From CAZAIO01 sp964485235 (GTDB lineage Bacteria > Chloroflexota > Dehalococcoidia > GIF9 > UBA5629), in contig CAZAIO010000029.1 of the NCBI GenBank assembly GCA_964485235.1, positions 1 through 24,075 of the forward strand: DNA of 24,075 nt. Direction: 5' to 3'. This document shows, piece by piece, positions 1-6,682 of the stretch. Under the pieces are notes generated by a model. That model saw only the letters and a program-made list of their open reading frames with translations. It did not search any database and had not been told where the DNA came from. Positions within the stretch are counted from its first letter, which is position 1, and every line of letters starts with the position of its first letter. The position numbers were made by a program, and so were the translations under genes.

Positions 1-623
1 ATATAGATAAGCAAGAATTTCAAAAAAACGGCCTTCAGGTAGTGCTTGAAGACTCTTTTGATGCCGGTTCATCAGATTATTATCCACTGTGTACAAAAAT
101 AGTAGCAGCCAAACCGGACGCGGTGAGCATTTCTGTCGGTATCCCCCCCTGGTTTGGCGGCATTTTGAAACAGCTACGAGAATTGGGTTATAAGGGGCCA
201 GTCGTAGTTCCGTGCAACAGTGCTGATATACAGTTGGTAAAACAAATCGCCGGAGCCGGGGCCACCGATTTCTTCGGGCTCGATGTCGACCCGCTAAGCC
301 CGGATGTGCCCCCTACAATAAAGGAGATAAAATCCATAATAGAAACTAAGTACAAGACAGAGATAGCCGTGGACCATATTTATGGTTGGGAAGCCATTTG
401 GGACGCAGCACAGGCGATCGAGAAAGCACAGAGCTTTGACCCTACGGTTATAAGAGACACGGTGCAAAAAATGAAAAGCATTGAAACACCCTATGGCTCC
501 GGCACACTCGGAGGGAAGGAAACATACGGGTTTGACAATGTAGTGGTCAGACCACAACCCATCGTCAGAATTATGAATGGCGAAGTTACGATGGGAGAAT
601 GGCTGAATCCCGTACTACCGTAA
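1..623 (+). CDS. Branched-chain amino acid-type ABC transporter substrate-binding protein, C-terminal part (5' end outside window)
   Basis: This is the C-terminal ~206 residues of a periplasmic or lipoprotein solute-binding protein of the LivJ/LivK type (Peripla_BP_6). It would capture the solute outside the membrane and deliver it to the LivHM channel encoded downstream. The reading frame is open from the left edge (in-frame codons from base 3), so the GTG at 42 is not the true start. The visible part carries the typical second-lobe pattern: 'AKPDAVSI', then 'QLRELGYKGPVV', then 'GWEAIWDAAQAIEKA', and a C-terminal 'MGEWLNP' tail. It resembles the corresponding part of the complete binding protein at 16732-17952, which has 'ATKPDAIFI' and 'AREAGFNGPVV'. 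It is the first gene seen of a complete transporter set, with livH 95 bp downstream after a strong hairpin. The ligand cannot be read from sequence; HAAT binding proteins take amino acids, amides, urea or aromatic acids. Confidence 0.9.
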   Translation, partial: IDKQEFQKNGLQVVLEDSFDAGSSDYYPLCTKIVAAKPDAVSISVGIPPWFGGILKQLRELGYKGPVVVPCNSADIQLVKQIAGAGATDFFGLDVDPLSPDVPPTIKEIKSIIETKYKTEIAVDHIYGWEAIWDAAQAIEKAQSFDPTVIRDTVQKMKSIETPYGSGTLGGKETYGFDNVVVRPQPIVRIMNGEVTMGEWLNPVLP

Positions 624-650
624 AAACGATACAGGAACAAAAATATTCGG

Positions 651-697
651 CTACTTAAGTCTATACCGGGTCGAGGCTCAGGTATAGACTTAAGTAG
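651..697 (+). promoter_or_regulatory. 17-bp perfect hairpin between binding-protein gene and livH
   Basis: The arms CTACTTAAGTCTATACC (651-667) and GGTATAGACTTAAGTAG (681-697) are exact reverse complements around a 13-nt loop, followed by a short T-containing stretch (TATTTTAA). It sits 27 bp after the binding-protein stop and 21 bp before livH. By analogy with other binding-protein-dependent transport operons, it could protect the upstream mRNA from 3' decay or act as a leaky terminator, so that binding protein is made in excess over the permease. The fold is seen directly; the role is inferred. The second importer has an unrelated hairpin in the same place. Confidence 0.75.
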
Positions 698-718
698 TAT
701 TTTAACAGGACATAAACT

Positions 719-1588
719 ATGAGTGAATCTATCTGGTTACAAAGTATAATTAATGGACTGATGGCTGGCTGGATTTACATCCTTTTTGCTATCGGCTTAT
801 CACTGTTACTGAGTATCGCGGGCATTATCCAGTTAGCACATGGCGAAGTATATATGCTTGGGGCGTACGCCACATACTATTTCTTTATTGTTTTCGGACT
901 CAACTTTTTTCTGTCGCTCGTACTGTCAATAATTGTAATAGGATTCTTTGGCGTAGCGCTGGAAAAACTATTTTTCCGCCCATTCCGCGGCAAATTCACA
1001 ACAGCACTCGTCATCGGTCTTGCGCTTACTGTAGGGTTACAAACGTCAGCCGCTGTAAGTTTTGGCAGCAGAACAAGAACCCTCACCAGCACCACTCTTC
1101 TTACCGGTTATGTTGAAATATTAGGCGCCAGGATCCCTGAAACACGACTGGTCGTTATCCTGATCAGCATCGCCCTTACGGCAATGCTCCTGCTTTTTGT
1201 GTATAAAACAAAAATCGGACAAAGCATGGTAGCTATGTCGCAAGATCCAACCGCCGCTACCCTGCAGGGAATAAATATCGATAATGTCTCTTCAATTTCA
1301 ATGTTTCTGGGGAGCGGTTTAGCGGCGGCAGGCGGGTCTCTCATGGGATTCTTGTTCACAATCGACCCCGGTATGGGGGGCCCCGCACTCCTGAAGGGTA
1401 TTGCGGTAATGATCATCGGCGGTTTAGGGAGTCTACCGGGAGCAGTAATCGGCGGGCTTATACTTGGTTTTATAGACGGCATAATTCCAACCATATGGTC
1501 TACTCAGGTAGCCAGTATCATCGGATTTATAGCTATGATTATTATTCTCATAATCAGGCCCCAGGGCCTGATGGGGCATGAGAGTTAA
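719..1588 (+). CDS. livH: Branched-chain amino acid-type ABC transporter permease LivH
   Basis: Inner-membrane permease, 289 residues, the usual length for LivH, with about eight hydrophobic segments across the protein. Family markers visible are 'LAHGEVYMLGAY' (residues ~39-50), the cytoplasmic coupling segment 'GQSMVAMSQDPTAATLQGI' that meets the ATPases, and the closing 'IRPQGLMG'. With LivM it would form the channel. The ATG is preceded by AGGA at 707-710 with 8-nt spacing. It lies downstream of the binding-protein gene and hairpin, and 119 bp upstream of livM. The general family assignment is secure; the substrate is unknown. The name livH is used for the family, not to imply leucine transport. 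Confidence 0.93.
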   Translation: MSESIWLQSIINGLMAGWIYILFAIGLSLLLSIAGIIQLAHGEVYMLGAYATYYFFIVFGLNFFLSLVLSIIVIGFFGVALEKLFFRPFRGKFTTALVIGLALTVGLQTSAAVSFGSRTRTLTSTTLLTGYVEILGARIPETRLVVILISIALTAMLLLFVYKTKIGQSMVAMSQDPTAATLQGINIDNVSSISMFLGSGLAAAGGSLMGFLFTIDPGMGGPALLKGIAVMIIGGLGSLPGAVIGGLILGFIDGIIPTIWSTQVASIIGFIAMIIILIIRPQGLMGHES

Positions 1589-1631
1589 ACTCTTCGATTG
1601 ATAGTTGGACGTATACTTTACGGTCCGGGAC

Positions 1632-1690
1632 ACAGCATGGAAAGTGCTGTTACGAAGCGGCAAAGACCGGTTTATAGTCCGTAATAAACC
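1632..1690 (+). promoter_or_regulatory. Two small stem-loops in the livH-livM gap
   Basis: ACAGCA (1632-1637) pairs with TGCTGT (1645-1650) around 7 nt. GGTTTAT (1669-1675) pairs with ATAAACC (1684-1690) around 8 nt. They fill the 119-bp space between livH and livM, an unusually wide gap compared with the overlapping genes that follow. They may be mRNA-stability or translation-coupling structures. No T-run follows either, so an efficient terminator is unlikely. The function is inferred and weakly supported. Confidence 0.35.
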
Positions 1691-1707
1691 AGAAAAGGAT
1701 CAAGCTT

Positions 1708-2685
1708 GTGAATAGAAACAAAACGATAAAATTTTCAACACTGGGCTTACTTATACTATTTCTATTCCTGCTCCCGCTATTGGATAAAAGCGCTTATCAC
1801 ATCCATATCATGATCATGATGGGGATTAGCGTTATTATGGCAACCAGCTTTCGTGCCATAGCCAATACGGGGCAATTGTCTTTCGGGCATGGCGGTATGA
1901 TGACACTCGGCGCTTACACATCGACTTTGTTAGTGATGAAGCTTGGGCTACCTTTCTGGATCGCACTCGTTCTGGCAGGCCTGGCTGCGTTCATCCTCGC
2001 TGCAATGATCGGGTATCCCTTTACAAGAATAAAAGGAGTCTATTTTGGTATAACCACCCTGTTTTTGTCCCAAGTCATTATACTCACCTTTCAACACTGG
2101 AAGAGCATGACTAATGGAAATGCCGGCATTAATAATATACCTCCGCCAAATCCTATTGTTATACCCGGTCTCCTGACCATAGATTTTTCGTCTAAAATTG
2201 ACTACTACTATCTGGTCCTGATTGCAGTGCTCCTCACTATTTTAATTCTCTATGCACTGGAACATTCCCGTATCGGGCTGACATTTCATAGTCTCAGACA
2301 AAGCGATTCTCTGGCAGAAAGCCTTGGAGTCAACACTACGAAATATAAAATCCTGGCTTTCTCTATCGGGTGTATTTTTGCCAGTATATCCGGCTGCCTG
2401 TATGCCGAATACATTACAGCTATAAATCCCACTGCTTTTGGTTTTATCTACACGGTGTACGTCGTCGCGTTTGTGATGGTAGGAGGAATAAACGACTTCC
2501 CCGGTCCCGTTATCGGTGCCATTACACTTACTGTTCTCCCGGAGGTATTCCGGATAGCTGATAAGTTTCAACCATTTCTTTTCACTGCACTATTAATACT
2601 ATCAATGTTCTTTTTGCCCGGGGGCATGGCAGGATTGCCCGGTCAATTAAAGAATCTTTTCAAGAAAAGGATCAGGCATGCTTGA
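1708..2685 (+). CDS. livM: Branched-chain amino acid-type ABC transporter permease LivM
   Basis: Second integral membrane subunit, 325 residues, with a hydrophobic first segment directly after a short positively charged N-terminus (MNRNKTIK). LivM family signatures are 'TGQLSFGHGGMMTLGAY' (~residues 53-69), 'MTNGNAGINNIP' and the ATPase-contact loop 'RIGLTFHSLRQSDSLAESLGV'. The last region, 'FVMVGGINDFPGPVIGAI', is the usual LivM C-terminal helix pair. The start is GTG with AAAAGGA upstream. The end overlaps the livG start by 8 bp, implying translational coupling. It would pair with LivH to make the transmembrane pore. Confidence 0.93.
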   Translation: MNRNKTIKFSTLGLLILFLFLLPLLDKSAYHIHIMIMMGISVIMATSFRAIANTGQLSFGHGGMMTLGAYTSTLLVMKLGLPFWIALVLAGLAAFILAAMIGYPFTRIKGVYFGITTLFLSQVIILTFQHWKSMTNGNAGINNIPPPNPIVIPGLLTIDFSSKIDYYYLVLIAVLLTILILYALEHSRIGLTFHSLRQSDSLAESLGVNTTKYKILAFSIGCIFASISGCLYAEYITAINPTAFGFIYTVYVVAFVMVGGINDFPGPVIGAITLTVLPEVFRIADKFQPFLFTALLILSMFFLPGGMAGLPGQLKNLFKKRIRHA

Positions 2686-3442
2686 AATAAAGGGGTTAAC
2701 CAGATATTTCGGAGGTGTGGTTGCTGTTAACAATCTCGATTTTTCCGTCAACAAAGGTGAACTCGTTGGACTCATAGGTCCCAACGGTTCCGGTAAGACT
2801 ACCGTATTCAATTTAATAACCGGCTTTCTCCGCCCGAATAACGGTAAAATAATATTCGAGGGAGAGGATATAACCCGCCGGAGCCCTCACTCTATAGCCG
2901 AAAAAGGAATAGTGAGGACATTCCAGGCAACTAACATTTTCCCTGAATTCACTGTCTTAAAAAATATTATGGCAGCCTGCCATTTAAAGCCCAAGTTCGG
3001 CTTCTGGGAGACTTTTTTACATACGCGCAGCAACAAAAAAAAGGATGAATATGTTTTAAACCGAGCCCTGGAAATTGCAAAGTTAGTAGGACTGGATGAA
3101 GTGAAAGACAAGTCTGCTGCAAGCCTGACTCATAAGCATAAAAGGATATTAGGTATTGCTTTAGCTTTAGCTCTCGATCCCAAGATCCTGCTCCTCGATG
3201 AGCCGTTATCGGGAATGAGCAGTGAGGAAGTATGTGAGGCAGTCGAACTAATCCGCAGGATATGGGAATGTGGAACTACTACACTTCTTATAGAGCACAA
3301 TATGGCAGCGACCATGGATTTATGCCAGAGAATCGTTGCAATTAACTTCGGTAAAAAGATTGCAGAGGGCCTGCCATTGGAAATACAGAATAATAATGAG
3401 GTCATTGAAGCCTATCTTGGAGTTAAAGGGCATGCTACTTAA
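2678..3442 (+). CDS. livG: Branched-chain amino acid-type ABC transporter ATPase LivG with degenerate signature motif
   Basis: Cytoplasmic ATP-binding subunit, 254 residues. Walker A is GPNGSGKT (residues 34-41). Walker B is 'ILLLDEPLSGM', and the switch histidine is in 'LIEHNM'. The C-terminal 'VIEAYLG' is the LivG-type extension. The odd part is the ABC signature: where LivG proteins normally read LS(Y/H)GQQ(R/K), this one reads 'LTHKHKR', with both the signature serine and the glycine replaced. The LivG of the second importer in this window keeps 'LSHGNQR'. Because the LivF partner has Gln in place of the switch His, the altered motif would fall in the already non-canonical ATP site of the heterodimer (inference). 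The start overlaps livM by 8 bp and the end overlaps livF by 11 bp. Confidence 0.93.
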   Translation: MLEIKGLTRYFGGVVAVNNLDFSVNKGELVGLIGPNGSGKTTVFNLITGFLRPNNGKIIFEGEDITRRSPHSIAEKGIVRTFQATNIFPEFTVLKNIMAACHLKPKFGFWETFLHTRSNKKKDEYVLNRALEIAKLVGLDEVKDKSAASLTHKHKRILGIALALALDPKILLLDEPLSGMSSEEVCEAVELIRRIWECGTTTLLIEHNMAATMDLCQRIVAINFGKKIAEGLPLEIQNNNEVIEAYLGVKGHAT

Positions 3443-4139
3443 ATTGAAAGGCGTAACCGTATACTATGAATCGTCCCTGGCGATAGAAGATATTAACATG
3501 GACGTGCCGGAGGGCACTGTAACCAGCATCATGGGTGCTAACGGAGCGGGTAAAAGTACTATTCTGAAAGCAATATCCGGACTGGTAACTTTAGCCCGCG
3601 GAGAAATATTATTTGAAAACAAGAGAATCGATAAAATGGCCGCACATCGTATCGTACATCTCGGAATTGTCCAGGTTCCCGAAGGGCGGAGGCTTTTCCC
3701 TTACATGAGTGTCATGGAAAACCTGAGGATCGGCACCTATTTACGAAAAGATAACGATGACATTAAAAAAGACCTGGACGATATTTTCAGCCGATTTCCC
3801 TTTTTGTGGGAGAGGCGGGCTCAGCGCGCGGGAACCCTGAGCGGCGGACAACAGCAGACATTAGCGATTTGTCGTGCGCTCATGGCAAAGCCGAAGATAC
3901 TTCTGATGGATGAACCGTCAATGGGCCTTGCCCCGCGTACAATCGATGAGTTAGTGAGTGTTATTATGACCATCAATGAGAGTGGTATCAGTGTGTTGCT
4001 GGCGGAACAAAATGCCGGACTGGTTATGCAGGTTGCACAAAGGGGTTATGTTATTGAAGTAGGCAAGATTATTTTAGAAGGTGACATGTGCGAATTAAAG
4101 GGAAATACCATCGTAAAAAAGGCATTCCTGGGAGGATAA
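3432..4139 (+). CDS. livF: Branched-chain amino acid-type ABC transporter ATPase LivF
   Basis: Second ATPase subunit, 235 residues from the ATG at 3432. A longer reading of the same frame starts at 3336, but its extra 32 residues lie inside livG and have no family resemblance, so the 11-bp-overlap start is chosen. A tandem tyrosine (Y11-Y12) occupies the A-loop. Walker A is GANGAGKS (35-42). The signature 'LSGGQQQTLAICRAL' is intact, and Walker B is 'ILLMDEPSMGLAP'. The switch position is 'LAEQNAG', with Gln rather than His, as is usual for LivF. It closes the first transporter set. The gene ends 77 bp from the convergent end of the hydrolase gene. Confidence 0.94.
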   Translation: MLLKLKGVTVYYESSLAIEDINMDVPEGTVTSIMGANGAGKSTILKAISGLVTLARGEILFENKRIDKMAAHRIVHLGIVQVPEGRRLFPYMSVMENLRIGTYLRKDNDDIKKDLDDIFSRFPFLWERRAQRAGTLSGGQQQTLAICRALMAKPKILLMDEPSMGLAPRTIDELVSVIMTINESGISVLLAEQNAGLVMQVAQRGYVIEVGKIILEGDMCELKGNTIVKKAFLGG

Positions 4140-4216
4140 CTGCTCCTTTCTGCCAGATTATTCAAACCCGGCTGTCACAATAATAGAATAATGATGTCGC
4201 TATAAATAAAGATTTT

Positions 4217-5083
4217 TTAATCCATATCAAGGAGTCTGGCCGGATTTAACTTTGCCATAAGCTCAATTTCGCGTTCGGTAATCCCGGTCTGAAGTAAAAG
4301 AGCTATAAACATTCTCATACCTTCGGCTGCTGAAGGGTTTGCATCCTGACCCAGGTCACTGCTCATAATACAATGCTCTGCGCCAACGGTCCGGATAACT
4401 TCCACCAGTTTTTTCGGATCATGTCTCAATTCATTGGGTAGAAATCCAACATAGGTATGTTCTATGTAAGTTCCCATTTGCCCCAATTTACACATATCAT
4501 CTATGGTCAGGTTTTGTTCGGAAATTTCAACGACCAGAGGGTGTGTGATGACTATTCTGGATATTCCCCGAGCTAATGCTTCATCAACCAAAGCGAAGGT
4601 CTCTACAGGAGATATATGTCCGGTCGCCAGAACCATATCGTATTCTTTGACTATATAAAGTATGTCATTGACTTCGGGGACAAGCTGATTATTTGAATCC
4701 AGTATAGAGAAACCGCCGCTGTCAATAGTTACTCCGGGTAACATACTCATTTTGGCATTACAATTGCTTGAAGAATGAGTAGGCATCCAGACTACTTTGG
4801 CACCTAGTTTTGCCATAGCCAACAGACCATGGGCGTTGAGTCCTCCTATTTCGTAATCAAGGCAAACGCTTCCGAATATTTTCACTTCAGGGACCAATTT
4901 ACCTATAGTATAAGCCAAAGGTGCTGTCGGGCATGAGTGGGCTTTAAGCACAATAGCTCGTATACCCATTTGAGCGGCATATCTTGCCGTATCCAGTGCA
5001 TCCATACGGAATTTCATCAGCGCATCCGGAGCAAAGTGAACGTGCATGTCTATCGAACCTTGCAGTAATTCATCTATGTTCAT
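4217..5083 (-). CDS. Metal-dependent hydrolase, amidohydrolase superfamily (DUF6282-like)
   Basis: A 288-residue cytoplasmic protein with an amidohydrolase-type metal centre visible in the sequence. D12-M-H14-V-H16 is on the first strand. 'VLKAH' (K47, H49) follows, then H156 in 'ATGHIS', H181 in 'ITHPL', and an acidic D243 in 'SSDLGQ', the usual position of the catalytic aspartate. This is the pattern of the DUF6282 family, known from general resemblance, whose substrates are mostly unassigned. There is no signal peptide. The start is supported by AAAGGAGA 9 to 16 bases before the ATG on the minus strand. It is transcribed divergently from the SDR-hyuAB-hgd operon and convergently with the first importer. 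A role in opening a cyclic amide, imide or lactone imported by the transporters is plausible but inferred. Confidence 0.8.
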   Translation of the reverse strand: MNIDELLQGSIDMHVHFAPDALMKFRMDALDTARYAAQMGIRAIVLKAHSCPTAPLAYTIGKLVPEVKIFGSVCLDYEIGGLNAHGLLAMAKLGAKVVWMPTHSSSNCNAKMSMLPGVTIDSGGFSILDSNNQLVPEVNDILYIVKEYDMVLATGHISPVETFALVDEALARGISRIVITHPLVVEISEQNLTIDDMCKLGQMGTYIEHTYVGFLPNELRHDPKKLVEVIRTVGAEHCIMSSDLGQDANPSAAEGMRMFIALLLQTGITEREIELMAKLNPARLLDMD

Positions 5084-5402
5084 ACCTGTTTATTCTCCTT
5101 TATAATTAAAATACATCTGGTTGACATGAATTCATATCGCGCTTCAAATCCTTTGCTGAAACTCATTCGTTGACATGTGTCCGCCGGTACCAACGGTATA
5201 AAACGGTTAAGGGTTTTAATAACAGCAGATAATCAAAGCATGAAAAGGTTTCAGCTATATCGGTATTTCCCTCTACAGCCACACCTTATTCCAGTGATAG
5301 GACATTACCCAATTCATTTAACTTTGTCAATATACATAATATAAATTTGTCGATGTTTCCCCGAATAAACGTTTTTTTACTCTTCTTTTTAATACTATTC
5401 CG

Positions 5403-5462
5403 GTTACTATTAAGCTATTCCTGTTACTATTAAGCTATTCCTGTTACTATTAAGCTATTCCT
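5403..5462. repeat. Three perfect 20-bp tandem repeats
   Basis: The unit GTTACTATTAAGCTATTCCT occurs three times head to tail without a mismatch (5403-5422, 5423-5442, 5443-5462). It is preceded by a decayed fragment of the unit (TACTATTCCG, about 5393-5402) and followed by GTGATAAG. A 20-bp period is close to two DNA helical turns, so each copy would present the same face to a protein. The repeats lie about 400 bp upstream of the SDR start. They could be operator or iteron-like sites, or simple slippage; the sequence cannot decide. Confidence 0.85.
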
Positions 5463-5711
5463 GTGATAAGATGGAAAGACCGTTAAAAAAGATAGTGATT
5501 CAAATCATTGCTAATCGCTCATTGTGTTATCTATTATATTAATATGTAATAAAAAGGCAGTTCTTAATTGGTCGCGACACATTTCCGTCAAATATTTATT
5601 AAAATTAATGTATTATCAGGAGGATGAAGCATTGAGTATTTAGGCAATGTTTTAATCTATCCTTTTTTTACATTGAAATTCATTTTATACAGGCTGATCA
5701 TTACCTTTCTA

Positions 5712-5717
5712 TATAAT
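5712..5717 (+). promoter_or_regulatory. Candidate -10 box for the SDR-hyuAB-hgd operon
   Basis: A perfect TATAAT lies about 140 bp upstream of the SDR start in an AT-rich segment. No good -35 hexamer sits at 16-18 bp spacing (the bases there read around ACAGGC). If used, it would therefore need an activator. The tandem repeats lie 250-310 bp further upstream. This is a tentative call from consensus matching only. Confidence 0.3.
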
Positions 5718-5856
5718 ACGAATACAGGTCGGAACTGATTTAAATATTCAAAGAAGTAAAAAAGGAAGACATATATACGGGTGTATCCTGGAAGTAATAT
5801 CTTTATTAAGTAAAGTAAGTATAAAAATATTCATAACTAAATTAAGGAGGACTTAA

Positions 5857-6615
5857 ATGGATTTAGGCTTGAAAGGTAAAATCGCACTGGTAACCGGCGC
5901 CGGCAGCCAAATAGGTTTTGGTAAAGCCATATCTTTAACTCTGGCAAAGGAAGGTTGTGATGTTGTTGTAAATGATGTTGACCTGCCCGGAGCCCAGCAA
6001 ACAGCGAAAGAGGTCATCGAAACAGGACACAAAGCCATTGCCGTTAAAGCGGACATATCGAATAAAGCCGAAGTGAATGAAATGGTCGACCAGGCATATA
6101 AAGAATTTGGCAGGATCGATATTCTGGTAAATAATGCCAGTATGGGACTGGCGGGAAAACCCTTTCTGGAGATAACCGACGACGAATGGGACTTAATGAT
6201 AAATATTAATTTCAGGGGAACTGTATATGTTACAAGGGCGGTCCTCCCCGGAATGATCAAACAGAAAAGTGGCAAAATCGTTAATATAGCCTCAAATGCA
6301 GGAAAAACCGGAGTCCCCACAGCCAGCATGTACGCCGCTACCAAAGCTGCTGTAGTGAGTCTCACCAAGTCGCTTTCAATAGAGGTGGGATCTCTCGGTA
6401 TCAATGTGAATGGTATAGCACCGGGCACTGCAAAAACCAATCTCGAAAATTACGCCACACCGGAATTCGTAAAGATGGCCAGCCACCTGCCTCCACTCGG
6501 AAGATTAACCGTACCGCAGGACATAGCCAACATGGCGGCATTCCTAGCTTCAGAAGCTGCCAGCGATATCGCAGGGCAAACTTACAGCGTTGACGGCGGT
6601 CACTTTTTATATTAA
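5857..6615 (+). CDS. SDR-family NAD(P)-dependent oxidoreductase
   Basis: A classical short-chain dehydrogenase of 252 residues, the normal length. The nucleotide-binding motif T13-G-A-G-S-Q-I-G is followed by F21-G22 in place of the usual single residue-Gly spacing of TGxxxGIG. The motif 'NNAS' is at 92-95. The catalytic set is N118, S146, Y159 and K163 (YAATK). An acidic residue at the end of strand 2 (N39-D40) points to NAD(H) over NADP(H). The C-terminal 'AGQTYSVDGG' is typical of 3-oxoacyl-ACP-reductase-like members. It would oxidise or reduce a hydroxyl/keto group of a pathway intermediate. AAGGAGG (5844-5850) with 6-nt spacing fixes the start. It is the first gene of a forward series, with hyuA 67 bp downstream. 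Confidence 0.93.
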   Translation: MDLGLKGKIALVTGAGSQIGFGKAISLTLAKEGCDVVVNDVDLPGAQQTAKEVIETGHKAIAVKADISNKAEVNEMVDQAYKEFGRIDILVNNASMGLAGKPFLEITDDEWDLMININFRGTVYVTRAVLPGMIKQKSGKIVNIASNAGKTGVPTASMYAATKAAVVSLTKSLSIEVGSLGINVNGIAPGTAKTNLENYATPEFVKMASHLPPLGRLTVPQDIANMAAFLASEAASDIAGQTYSVDGGHFLY

Positions 6616-6682
6616 ACCAGCCAACCGTATATGATGTGGTCTGCAATTTTGGTTCTAATCTAATGAAAAGTGAGATAAAACT

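Larger units (their letters stand above)
5084..5856. other. 773-bp gene-free divergent regulatory region
   Basis: No credible ORF is seen. It separates the minus-strand hydrolase from the plus-strand catabolic operon. Contents, left to right: a GTTGACATG direct repeat (5120-5128 and 5169-5177), with the first copy overlapping the 10-bp palindrome ATGAATTCAT (5126-5135); three 20-bp tandem repeats (5403-5462); the 8-bp palindrome GTCGCGAC (5571-5578); a TATAAT box (5712-5717); and a strong Shine-Dalgarno before 5857. Much of it is AT-rich. The length and density of repeats suggest regulator-binding DNA, but no regulator gene is nearby except the truncated HTH at the far right of the window. 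Confidence 0.6.

Noticed and set aside
5853..6440. 195-residue minus-strand ORF over the SDR gene
   Set aside because: It lies fully antisense to a gene with clear SDR catalytic residues and a strong ribosome site. It is a shadow frame.
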